Source of the DNA: JBCBEX01 sp038528235
GTDB lineage: Bacteria > Bacteroidota > Rhodothermia > Rhodothermales > Rubricoccaceae
DNA length: 33,802 nucleotides
Assembly: GCA_038528235.1 (NCBI GenBank)
Contig: JBCBEX010000049.1
Coordinates: forward strand, 1-33,802
Direction of reading: 5' to 3'
Position numbers and translations under genes: made by a program. Shown in pieces: positions 1 to 7,352 of the stretch. Position 1 is the stretch's first letter. The number at the start of each line of letters is the position of its first letter. Below the pieces are notes generated by a model. The model was not told the origin of the DNA and searched no databases. It saw only the letters and a list, made by a program, of their open reading frames with translations.

Positions 1-2
1 CT

Positions 3-989
3 TCCCTCTCCAACCTTCTTGGGTTCACCAGCCTACTTTCAGTTGGTGGCTACCTCCGGATCGTAGAAAACCCTGAGCTTGCAAGCCTGAGCGGATTCAA
101 CGTCCTCTCATCAATCGGGACCCAACTGCTTATCGAGCGCAATGCTTCTCTGACAGATTTAAGCGGCCTCGCCGAACTTAGATCCGTGGCAAGTATCGAT
201 GTTAATGGCAACGAAAAGCTGTCCAGCTTTCGTGGCTTGGAAAAAATTAGCACAGTCGGCGATCTTAGCATACGATCTAATCCTTCGCTGAATAGTCTGA
301 CGGGGCTTGAATCTCTTTCCTCAACATCCTTCTCTGTTTTCATTCTAGACAACGAAGGACTGGCTTCTCTATCCGGCCTAGAACAACTTTCTTCTGTAGG
401 AGGCTCAGTTTGGGTAAGAGGAAATAGTAAGCTGACCGCCCTCACGGGACTCGAATCTCTTACCTCTGTAGGAAGTGGATCTGTTCAAATATATGAGAAT
501 ATAAACCTCGAGAATATAAGCGCTTTGTCCAATCTCGCGGTAGTTGGCGGCGACCTCATAGTGCTAGACAACCCCACGTTGCGCTCTTGCAGCTTCGGTT
601 TTGGCCCTTTGCTCACCGAAGGACTGGTGTCCGGTAGTATTGTCATCCGAGACAACGCCCCTGGCTGCAACAGCATCGAGGAGATACTAGCCAGCTACAC
701 CGACGCTGAGGATGAGGCGGTCCCGCTTATAGCCGACCTCGTCGAAGCCTACCCCAATCCCACGATTGGTCCGGTCGCGCTGGCGTACACGCTGGCCGCG
801 CCTGCCGAGGTGACGCTCGCGGTGCACGACGTGCTCGGGCGGCGCGTGTCCACGCTGGTGCAGGCGCCGCGACCCACAGGTACGCACGAGGTAAACTGGA
901 CAAGCACAGACTTACCTGCTGGGGTCTACGTGGTCAGGCTCGACGCAGGAGGCGAGGTTCACACGCAGTGGTTTACGCTCGTGCGCTAG
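3..989 (+). CDS. LRR/receptor-L-domain-like secreted protein with T9SS type A sorting domain (5' partial)
   Basis: The reading frame is open from base 3, so the start lies outside the window; a GTG at 186 is in frame but falls in the middle of a repeat. The visible part has at least five degenerate repeats of about 24-30 residues, with 'SLTGLESLSS' and 'ALTGLESLTS' cores alternating with 'NP/GN' turns. This resembles receptor L-domain or leucine-rich solenoids. The last 80 or so residues carry the T9SS type A signature: 'AYPNPT', then 'VHDVLGRRV', then 'GVYVVRLDAGG', ending 'TLVR'. By family knowledge such proteins cross the outer membrane by the type IX system and have the tail cleaved and anchored. 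The repeats may bind a ligand or surface (inference). Base composition changes sharply between the repeat part and the sorting domain. Confidence 0.88.
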   Translation, partial: SLSNLLGFTSLLSVGGYLRIVENPELASLSGFNVLSSIGTQLLIERNASLTDLSGLAELRSVASIDVNGNEKLSSFRGLEKISTVGDLSIRSNPSLNSLTGLESLSSTSFSVFILDNEGLASLSGLEQLSSVGGSVWVRGNSKLTALTGLESLTSVGSGSVQIYENINLENISALSNLAVVGGDLIVLDNPTLRSCSFGFGPLLTEGLVSGSIVIRDNAPGCNSIEEILASYTDAEDEAVPLIADLVEAYPNPTIGPVALAYTLAAPAEVTLAVHDVLGRRVSTLVQAPRPTGTHEVNWTSTDLPAGVYVVRLDAGGEVHTQWFTLVR

Positions 990-1353
990 TACGCAGGTGT
1001 AGCCAGATAGGCGTGGCTTCTGCGACGCATTCCTTGCTGAGCCCTTGCCTGCCGGGTATGCCTCCCTAGTAGAGTAGCTACCGAGTGAGTCCTACGACAT
1101 CGTGGCGAGCGCGGTCGTGACCGAGCAGGCCGTCCTAGGTGGGTTGAGCGCGGTCGATGTTTCTTGCCGTTGTGTGGACCGTGGGCTACTCTATTCAGGA
1201 CACCTGAAGCCACTCTGCATCTCATCTGTCGTTGCTCTGCGACCGCCCACCACCCCCTGTATTGTCAGCCACAATCCCGAGTGCCTTGGGCGCATGAGCG
1301 TATCAGCAGCGGTCAGTGAGTCGAAGTCCATGTTCGAGAAACAGGTCGATGCC
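990..1353. other. Non-coding gap (364 bp), no supported gene
   Basis: The stretch lies between the T9SS protein and the VOC protein. A frame in phase with the VOC gene is open from a GTG at 1102, but its predicted N-terminal extension is rich in Cys, Arg and Pro and has no homology-like pattern. I see no tRNA, clear hairpin terminator or repeat. It probably contains the promoter of the VOC gene, but I cannot place one. Confidence 0.5.
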
Positions 1354-1776
1354 ATGACGATCACGAGCTTTTACCCTCTCCTGACGGTCACCAACCTGGA
1401 CGCGGCCCTTCGTTTCTACACCACCCACCTGCCGTTCGAGGCCACGTTCGTGTCCGACTGGTACATCAGTCTCCGCACGACGGGTGCGGTGCCGTTCGAG
1501 TTGGCGTTTATCGAGCCTGGGCATGCGAGCGTGCCAGATGGGTGGCGTCACGCAACGGCTGCGGGTGTAATCTTGACCATGGAGGTCGAGGACGTGGATG
1601 CGGTTCATGCTGCCATGCAGGCAGCAGGGCTACCGATGCACGTTCCGCTCCGTGACGAGCCGCACGGGCAACGCCACTTCATCACGGAGGACCCCAACGG
1701 GGTTCTGCTCGACGTGATTACGCCGATCCCGCCCGCAGAGGGCTTTGCGGAGGGCTATGTGGAGGCGATCACATAG
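1354..1776 (+). CDS. VOC (glyoxalase/bleomycin-resistance) superfamily protein
   Basis: The 140-aa protein has the single-module beta-alpha-beta-beta-beta pattern of the VOC fold twice: 'FYPLLTVTNLDAALRFY' at the start, 'PFELAFIEP' in the middle, then 'EVEDVDAVHAAMQAAGL' and 'HFITEDPNGVLLDVI'. The ATG at 1354 places the first beta strand at residues 2-8, as usual for the family. ATGs at 1330 and 1294 are in-frame alternatives. The closing Glu/Asp motif before 'PNG' is typical of glyoxalase-like proteins. The usual first metal ligand (His or Gln at the first strand) is not obvious, so metal dependence is uncertain. The substrate cannot be told; candidates include dioxygenase-like, isomerase-like or antibiotic-binding roles. 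It stands alone on the plus strand. Confidence 0.82.
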   Translation: MTITSFYPLLTVTNLDAALRFYTTHLPFEATFVSDWYISLRTTGAVPFELAFIEPGHASVPDGWRHATAAGVILTMEVEDVDAVHAAMQAAGLPMHVPLRDEPHGQRHFITEDPNGVLLDVITPIPPAEGFAEGYVEAIT

Positions 1777-1876
1777 CTGAGGTCACGTAGCCGAGGTGCG
1801 TAGCTCCAGCCCTCGAATTCGACTGGCAGGCTAACTCGTCGTGGTGGACGACCTACCTTAGCCGTGCAGCGCGCAC

Positions 1877-2617
1877 ATGCACGCCGTTCTTCGCCTCGCG
1901 ATCGCTCGACATGAACCTGTGACCTCGACCGACTTCGTTCCAGATCTGGAGGCTGCATCGCCCGATTCCGCCGGTGGGCCGCCCTCCGAGGACACCGAAG
2001 CGTCTGCTTCTCGCAAGTCCAGGGTCCTGCGCCGTGCTGGCATGTTGGGGCTCGAACTGGTCGTCGTCTTTGCTGGGGTGTACGCCGCCTTCCTGCTCAG
2101 CGCCTACCAGCAGACCCGGAAAGACGACGCTCGCCGCACCGCGATCTACGAGGTGCTGCTGGCCGAAGCGGAGCAGACCGCCGACTTCGCGCGGTGGTAC
2201 CAGTCGTACTTCGAGACGAACTACGCGGAGCCGATGCTCCAACCCTACGAGCGCGGCGAGCGGCCGCCGATCTACGGGCTCTGGCTGCCGACGGCCCGGC
2301 AGAGCGGGACGTGGACGGCCATGCTAGAGGCGGGCGTCGACCTGCTCGACCCGGCCTTCATCCAGCAGGTTGAGGCGCACCGCTCCCGCGTCCAGTTCAT
2401 GATCGACCAGACGGACCGGGCCGTGCGCCTCAGCGACGAGAAGATCGAGCCGGTGCCCAGCCAAGACGACTTCTACGGCCCAGACGGGCGCCTCCGAAAA
2501 CCCTACCGCTGGTATCCGCGCCTGCTCGGCTACCTCAGTGGCAACGCCGTGAACGTGGAAGCCTCGGCCGACAGCCTGCAAACCGCCATTCGCCTCCGCA
2601 TCGAAGCCGAGAAGTAG
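1877..2617 (+). CDS. Single-TM membrane protein of unknown function
   Basis: I do not recognise this gene firmly. The 246-aa product has an acidic, Ser/Pro-rich N-terminal segment (about residues 15-47), a short basic patch (RKSRVLRR), one hydrophobic helix at about 57-76, then a soluble domain of about 170 residues rich in Tyr, Trp and charged residues. The arrangement, a helix followed by 'QQTRKDDARRTAIYEVLLAEAEQ', recalls Bacteroidota DUF6090-like proteins, which have a helix, a basic/acidic heptad and then a helical region. That resemblance is weak. The start could also be the GTG at 1919, which removes 14 residues. It runs convergent with the GH17 gene 51 bp away. Confidence 0.7.
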   Translation: MHAVLRLAIARHEPVTSTDFVPDLEAASPDSAGGPPSEDTEASASRKSRVLRRAGMLGLELVVVFAGVYAAFLLSAYQQTRKDDARRTAIYEVLLAEAEQTADFARWYQSYFETNYAEPMLQPYERGERPPIYGLWLPTARQSGTWTAMLEAGVDLLDPAFIQQVEAHRSRVQFMIDQTDRAVRLSDEKIEPVPSQDDFYGPDGRLRKPYRWYPRLLGYLSGNAVNVEASADSLQTAIRLRIEAEK

Positions 2618-2668
2618 GCTGGTACGTGGCTCCTTATGTTGGCAGAGCGACTAGAGGTGAGGTACGGG

Positions 2669-3610
2669 CTACATGCGCGCGTGAAGCTCTAGCATCGCTT
2701 GCTTGGGGGTACGATCCACGTGGTAGAGCCCCCAGTGCTTCTCCGGCTCCATGGGGTCCGGCGACCCTTTCCACGGCTCGTCGAACGCCTCGAAGACGAA
2801 GGTGAGGACCTGGTGGGCCTCGCTCCACGCCATGAGCTGCTGGACGTAGGCCGCCTGCAGTTCCTGCGACGCATTCCACGGCTCGATGCCGCGCCCGTTG
2901 GAGCCGGTCGTCCACCCGGCCTCGGTGATGATCACGGGCAGGTCCGGGTAGTGGTCGGCTACGCTGCGGTAATTCTGCTGCGTGTAGCCGAGCGCGCGGT
3001 CGAGGGGCTGGTACTCCCAGACGGGGTACGTGTGGACCGAGAGGAAGTCGAGTTCGGCCGCGAGCGGGGCGAGCTTGGTGGTCCAGGGAACGTAGTTCTC
3101 GCAAAACGTGACCGGCTGCGTGGCCTCGGCCTTGACGCGCCGCGCGAAGTCCACCAGGCGCTCCACCGGCACGAGGTGGTCGGTCCACTCGACGGCGGCC
3201 TCGTTGCCGACCGACACGGCAAAGATCGTCTCCGGGTAGGCGTTCGCGAGCGCGATCAGCCGGTCGATCTGGGCGTCGTTGTCGGCGCGGTTGGTGGCCA
3301 GTTGCTCGTCGGAATAGTTCGCATCCCAGGGGCAGTTCGGGTTGCTGAGCTCGGCCCGCACGTCGGCGCCCAGCAGCACCTGGAAGGGGAAGCCCTCGGC
3401 GCGGATGGCTTCGAGCACCAACTCGGCGTGCCGGCTGGGGTCGTAGAGCCGCAGGTAGCGCCACGTCGGCGCGAGGAGGCGGAGGTCCTCGCAGACCTGC
3501 TCGTAGGTGGGGTAGACCCCGGTCACGGGCGACTGCCCCGCGCGGTAGCCCGAGTAGCAGATCGCGGGGCCGACGTCGATGCTGGGCACTGAGCCTTTCG
3601 TTTGGGACAT
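2669..3610 (-). CDS. GH17-like beta-glucanase/transglycosylase (paralogue 1)
   Basis: The 313-aa protein has the (beta/alpha)8 pattern of glycoside hydrolase family 17. The putative acid/base Glu is E137 in 'VSVGNE', and the putative nucleophile is E230 in 'VIITEAGWTT'. Near the C-terminus 'FEAFDEPWKG' (about 273-282) is the conserved end-of-barrel motif of bacterial GH17 proteins. Family members hydrolyse or rearrange beta-1,3-glucan. There is no signal peptide: the N-terminus reads MSQTKGSVPS and leads straight into strand 1. Cytoplasmic action, or a non-classical route, is therefore likely, which is unusual for an endoglucanase. The start is the ATG 2 nt downstream of the stop of the second GH17 gene, so the two are almost certainly co-transcribed. 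Confidence 0.9.
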   Translation of the reverse strand: MSQTKGSVPSIDVGPAICYSGYRAGQSPVTGVYPTYEQVCEDLRLLAPTWRYLRLYDPSRHAELVLEAIRAEGFPFQVLLGADVRAELSNPNCPWDANYSDEQLATNRADNDAQIDRLIALANAYPETIFAVSVGNEAAVEWTDHLVPVERLVDFARRVKAEATQPVTFCENYVPWTTKLAPLAAELDFLSVHTYPVWEYQPLDRALGYTQQNYRSVADHYPDLPVIITEAGWTTGSNGRGIEPWNASQELQAAYVQQLMAWSEAHQVLTFVFEAFDEPWKGSPDPMEPEKHWGLYHVDRTPKQAMLELHARM

Positions 3611-3612
3611 AG

Positions 3613-4542
3613 TCAGGAGTACTTCAGGTGGCCCTTGCTGTCCCAGAGGCCCCAGTAGGCCCCCACGTCGCCCTCGTTGCCGGTCTTCCAGGCCTCGTCG
3701 AACGCGGCGAAGTAGAAGATCTCGACATCATCCTCCTCGGCCCACGTGTAGGTGTTGATGACGTACTCCAGCGCGTTGTCGTAGGAGGGCACCGCGTCCC
3801 CGAACGCCGTGCCGGACGTCGGCCAGCCGGTTTCGCTGATGATGACCTTCTTTCCGTTGGCCGCGCGGACGGCTCGCCGGTACATCTCCTTCATGTAGAG
3901 CAGGGCGTAGTCGGCGGGGCAGCTTTCCCAGAAGGGGTAGCAGTTGACCATCAGCACGTCGCAGGCGTCCACGACGGCCGGGTGCTGCTCGAAGAGGAAG
4001 TACGCGTCGACGAAGCTGACGGGGAGGCCCTCGGGGACGGCGGCCTTCGCGCGGGCGATGTAGTCGAGGAGTTGCTGCTCGGTGATGTCGCGGCGCAGCA
4101 GGTTCTCGTTGCCGACGACGAAGAGGTCCGCGTAGCCAGCCTGCGCGATCTCGACGCCTGCGGCCAACTCGACCTCGTTGCGCTCCAGATCTTCGGTGAG
4201 GTCCACGCCGACCATCGTCTTGAGGCCGAACTCCCGGGCGATGCGGGGAACGTGCTGGTTGCCCTCGATGCAGCGGAAGGTGCGGATCCAGTGGGTGTAG
4301 GGCGCGATGATCGCGAGGCGGGCGCGGATCTGCTCCTCGCTCATCTCGTCACCGGGCTCCTGCCCGTCGAGGTAGGGGCTGAACGAGATACCGTGGATGC
4401 GGCGCTCCAGGATGCGGTGGAGGAGGTCGATCTTGTCCTGCGTGGACATGGACGAGAAGTCCACGCCGCGCAGTGCCGTGCCTGAGGGCATCTGGTAGCC
4501 GCTCGACCGTTGGGAGACGAGGCCGCTGGATGAGGGGTGCAT
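3613..4542 (-). CDS. GH17-like beta-glucanase/transglycosylase (paralogue 2)
   Basis: This 309-aa paralogue of the downstream gene is first in the pair. The acid/base candidate is E146 in 'FVVGNE', the nucleophile candidate is E237 in 'VIISETGWPT', and 'YFAAFDEAWKTG' (about 277-288) matches the C-terminal motif of the neighbour. The ATG at 4542 gives a length close to paralogue 1. The frame stays open upstream to 4776, but that extension is Arg/Pro-rich and passes through a 19-bp tandem repeat, so I reject it. No signal peptide is visible. The pair may be an old tandem duplication with different specificities (inference). A bacterial GH17 product could process storage or periplasmic beta-glucan, but no glucan synthase is in view. 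Confidence 0.9.
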   Translation of the reverse strand: MHPSSSGLVSQRSSGYQMPSGTALRGVDFSSMSTQDKIDLLHRILERRIHGISFSPYLDGQEPGDEMSEEQIRARLAIIAPYTHWIRTFRCIEGNQHVPRIAREFGLKTMVGVDLTEDLERNEVELAAGVEIAQAGYADLFVVGNENLLRRDITEQQLLDYIARAKAAVPEGLPVSFVDAYFLFEQHPAVVDACDVLMVNCYPFWESCPADYALLYMKEMYRRAVRAANGKKVIISETGWPTSGTAFGDAVPSYDNALEYVINTYTWAEEDDVEIFYFAAFDEAWKTGNEGDVGAYWGLWDSKGHLKYS

Positions 4543-4585
4543 CAGGTTGGGACGGGTAGGTCGTTGAGGAGCGGGTGATTCCGTC

Positions 4586-4628
4586 CAGACGGCCAGGGTC
4601 CGTACAGACGGCCAGGGTCCGTACAGAC
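4586..4628. repeat. 19-bp tandem repeat, 2.3 copies
   Basis: The unit CAGACGGCCAGGGTCCGTA occurs exactly at 4586-4604 and 4605-4623, with the first five bases repeated at 4624-4628. It lies in the divergent promoter region between the GH17 pair and the glycosyltransferase gene. Confidence 0.9.
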
Positions 4629-4833
4629 AGAGGAGCGCCCAAGCTACAAGGCGCGCCCCGCGAAGTTCGCCACCGAGGCACGAAACCTGATCGGTGCGTT
4701 CCGTCGAGACGCCGGGGTGCGGAGATTGGGAGCCGCGGTTTTCCCCGGGCCGAAGTCGGCGGTACGTTCCTGACACGGTCGCCCATCCCTAGCCCCGGGC
4801 GAGACGCGCCCTGCCTTCCTTTGCCTTCGCCTC

Positions 4834-5535
4834 ATGCCGACGCCTCCGCTCTCCGCGCTTCTCGTCTTCGCCAAGCGACCTGAGCCGGGACGCGTCAAGA
4901 CGAGGCTCACGGCGCTCCTGACCCCCGAGGAGGCCGCCGACCTCTACGCGGCGATGCTCCGCGACGCGCTCGGCGCCTACGCCGCGCTCGGCTGTGCCGT
5001 CCGGCTCTATCTCGCTCCCGACGAACAGGGCAATGCCCCTGCGCTCCCCGACGGCTGGGTGCCCGGCGGCGTGACCGTCCACGCGCAGCACGGAGACGGC
5101 CTCGGCCAACGCATGCTCCACGCCTTCGTCGATGGTTTCCGCGCGGGGCACGAGCGCCTCGTCGTGATCGGTACCGACCACCCGACGCTGCCGCTCGCCT
5201 ACGTCGAGATGACGTTCGAACTACTGCGCGAGGAGCCGCTGCGGGTCGTCCTCGGGCCGACGCACGACGGGGGTTACTACCTCCTCGGCCAGAACGACCT
5301 GTTCCCGCGCCTCTTCACAGACATGACCTACAGCCACGACGGCGTCTTCGAAGAGACGCTTCGCCGCGCTGCCGAGGTCACCGCCGAGCCTGTTGTGCTG
5401 CCGACGTGGTACGACGTGGACACGCCCGCCGAACTCCAGCAGCTGTGCCGCGAGATGGACGCGGGGGCCGCGGTGCCCCCGCGCACGGCTACCGCATTGA
5501 GAGCCCTGCGCGAGCGGTACGAGGACCTGCGGTAG
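4834..5535 (+). CDS. TIGR04282 family (DUF2064) glycosyltransferase
   Basis: The 233-aa protein has the GT-A-like fold seen in DUF2064/TIGR04282 proteins. 'LLVFAKRPEPGRVKTRL' at residues 9-25 is the nucleotide-sugar binding loop, 'VVIGTDHPTLP' (110-120) is the metal-binding segment, and 'LGPTHDGGYYLLG' (140-152) and 'YDVDTPAEL' (193-201) are the signature motifs. Members in some bacteria sit in arsenosugar biosynthesis clusters, hence the family name, but no arsenic genes are here, so the true acceptor is unknown. The ATG at 4834 puts the first strand at residue 6. It is divergent from the GH17 pair; whether the sugar-transfer and glucan-cleaving genes share a pathway is only a suggestion. 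Confidence 0.88.
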   Translation: MPTPPLSALLVFAKRPEPGRVKTRLTALLTPEEAADLYAAMLRDALGAYAALGCAVRLYLAPDEQGNAPALPDGWVPGGVTVHAQHGDGLGQRMLHAFVDGFRAGHERLVVIGTDHPTLPLAYVEMTFELLREEPLRVVLGPTHDGGYYLLGQNDLFPRLFTDMTYSHDGVFEETLRRAAEVTAEPVVLPTWYDVDTPAELQQLCREMDAGAAVPPRTATALRALRERYEDLR

Positions 5536-5653
5536 CGCCTCGGAGCCATCGGGCAGCCCCGGCAGCCGTGTGGGTGAACGCCGTACAGCATCGCTGCTCC
5601 GATGCACTAACTTCCCGGCATCGTCCGTCTGCCCTCATCCTTCTACGTTCCAG

Positions 5654-6739
5654 ATGCCTGTATCCGCGAACGGCCTCGTGGCCCCGCTCAGTGGCAAGAT
5701 CAAGACCCTCGAACAGTTCATCATCGAGCGTGAAAACGAGGTGCCGGGCACGACCGGGCAGTTCTCGCGCCTGCTACGCGACCTCGCGCTCGCGGCCAAG
5801 ATCGTGGACCGCGACGTGCGCAAGGCCGGCCTCATCGATGACATCATCGGCGAGACAGGTGACATCAACGTGCAGGGCGAGGTGCAGAAGAAACTTGACC
5901 TGCTCGCCCACGAGGAGTTCGCCCGGGCCCTCCGGCGCGGCGGCGAGTGCTGCCTGATCGGCTCCGAGGAGCACGCCGAGGCCATCCCTCTGACGATGGA
6001 CAACGCCTCGGGCAAATACATCGTGCTCCTCGACCCGCTCGACGGGTCCTCAAACGTGGACGTGAACGTCTCCATCGGGACCATCTTCTCGATCTACCGC
6101 ATGCCGGACGACCACCAGGGCGAGCCGACGTTGGAGCACGCCCTCCAGCCCGGCCGCAACCAGGTCGCCGCCGGCTATGTCGTCTACGGCTCCTCGACGA
6201 TCCTCGTCTACACGACCGGCAACGGCGTCAACGGCTTCACGCTCGACCCGTCCATCGGCGAGTTCCTGCTCTCGCACCCGAACATCACCTCGCCGCAGCA
6301 CGGCAAGATCTACTCGATCAACGAGGGCAACTACAACTCGTGGTCGCGTGGGCTCAAGGAATACATCAAGTGGGCGCAGCAGGAGCACGCGCCCTCGAAG
6401 CGGCCCTACACGAGCCGCTACATCGGCTCGTTCGTCTCGGACTTCCACCGCAACCTCATCAAGGGTGGGCTCTACATGTACCCGGCCTCGAACCGCGACC
6501 CGGAGGGCAAGCTGCGGCTGATGTACGAGGCCAACCCGATGGCCTTCCTCATCGAGCAGGCCGGGGGCCTCGCGCTCACCGGCAGCCAGCGCATCCTCGA
6601 CGTAGTGCCGACCAAGCTGCACCAGCGCACGCCCGTCTACATCGGCAGCACGTGCATGGTGGAGGACGCCGTGGCCTTCCTCCGCGAAGAGACCGACGGC
6701 TCGACCTACGCCAACTTTTGCATGCCTGAGGAGGCGTGA
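5654..6739 (+). CDS. fbp: Class I fructose-1,6-bisphosphatase
   Basis: The 361-aa protein is a full-length FBPase I, which hydrolyses fructose-1,6-bisphosphate to fructose-6-phosphate in gluconeogenesis in the cytoplasm. The metal-binding motif 'DPLDGSSNVDVNVSIGTIF' spans 127-145, with acidic ligands also in 'GSEEHAE' (103-109). The active-site motif 'KLRLMYEANPMAFLIEQAGG' spans 286-305. The ATG at 5654 gives a normal N-terminus; the open frame upstream to 5570 is not conserved in character. The stop overlaps the start of the downstream phosphatase-lipoprotein gene (GTGA), so the two are translationally linked. Confidence 0.97.
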   Translation: MPVSANGLVAPLSGKIKTLEQFIIERENEVPGTTGQFSRLLRDLALAAKIVDRDVRKAGLIDDIIGETGDINVQGEVQKKLDLLAHEEFARALRRGGECCLIGSEEHAEAIPLTMDNASGKYIVLLDPLDGSSNVDVNVSIGTIFSIYRMPDDHQGEPTLEHALQPGRNQVAAGYVVYGSSTILVYTTGNGVNGFTLDPSIGEFLLSHPNITSPQHGKIYSINEGNYNSWSRGLKEYIKWAQQEHAPSKRPYTSRYIGSFVSDFHRNLIKGGLYMYPASNRDPEGKLRLMYEANPMAFLIEQAGGLALTGSQRILDVVPTKLHQRTPVYIGSTCMVEDAVAFLREETDGSTYANFCMPEEA

Positions 6740-7314
6740 GTCTCGCCCCGCCGTCGATGCTGATGCGGCGCTTCGTTCTGGCGGGCGCGCTGGTGCTGGG
6801 GGCGTCGGGCTGCACCCCCCAGCCTGAGCGCACGTTCGACCCGCCGCCGACAGTGCTTTATCTGCTCCGGCACGCAGAGACAGGTGAGGGGCGCGACCCC
6901 GGACTGAGCGACGAGGGGCAGGCTCGCGCCGAGGCGCTCGCGGCCCTCCTCGTCGATCGGCGCATCGCCGCCATCTACACCTCGCAGTTCGCCCGCACGC
7001 AGGCGACGGCCCAGCCGCTCGCGGACACGCTTGGTCTGGATGTGGCCGTGCGCCCACTCGACACTGCTGACCCACGCGGTTCTGCCGCCCAGGCTATTCG
7101 TGAGATCGCAGCGGCGCACTTCCCGAAGCAGGTGGTGGTCGTGGGGCACAGCAACACCATCCCGGCGATGATCGAGGCGCTCACGGGCACTCCAACGAGC
7201 GACCTCGCTCACGACGCCTACGGCGACCTCTTCGTTGTCACGATCACGGCACACCCTGACCAGCGCACGCCCTACGATGTCACCGTCGAGCAGCAACGGT
7301 TCGGGACGCCCTAG
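6736..7314 (+). CDS. Histidine phosphatase (phosphoglycerate-mutase-like) lipoprotein
   Basis: The product has a lipoprotein signal: basic 'MRRF', a hydrophobic stretch, then a lipobox ending in 'GASGC' with Cys26. After this comes a histidine-phosphatase domain. 'LYLLRHAET' carries the catalytic RHG-type His46 (here RHA), and 'VVVGHSNTIP' carries the second His. The size matches SixA-like single-domain members. It should be anchored at a membrane facing the periplasm and act on an unknown phosphoester. The GTG at 6736 overlaps the fbp stop and has GAGGAG just upstream; ATGs at 6757 and 6763 keep the lipobox and are good alternatives. Coupling to fbp is an observation; a metabolic link is not shown. 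Confidence 0.88.
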   Translation: MSLAPPSMLMRRFVLAGALVLGASGCTPQPERTFDPPPTVLYLLRHAETGEGRDPGLSDEGQARAEALAALLVDRRIAAIYTSQFARTQATAQPLADTLGLDVAVRPLDTADPRGSAAQAIREIAAAHFPKQVVVVGHSNTIPAMIEALTGTPTSDLAHDAYGDLFVVTITAHPDQRTPYDVTVEQQRFGTP

Positions 7315-7352
7315 TTCAGAGGCCAGCGCTTTTAGGTGAGCCAAGCGCCTCG

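Noticed and set aside
990..1353. tRNA or other stable RNA gene in the larger gaps
   Set aside because: No TTCGA-type T-loop with matching acceptor stem was found by eye in this or the other gaps over 300 bp.
4543..4776. N-terminal extension of the second GH17 gene
   Set aside because: It reads through the 19-bp tandem repeat, is Arg/Pro-rich and makes the protein much longer than its paralogue.
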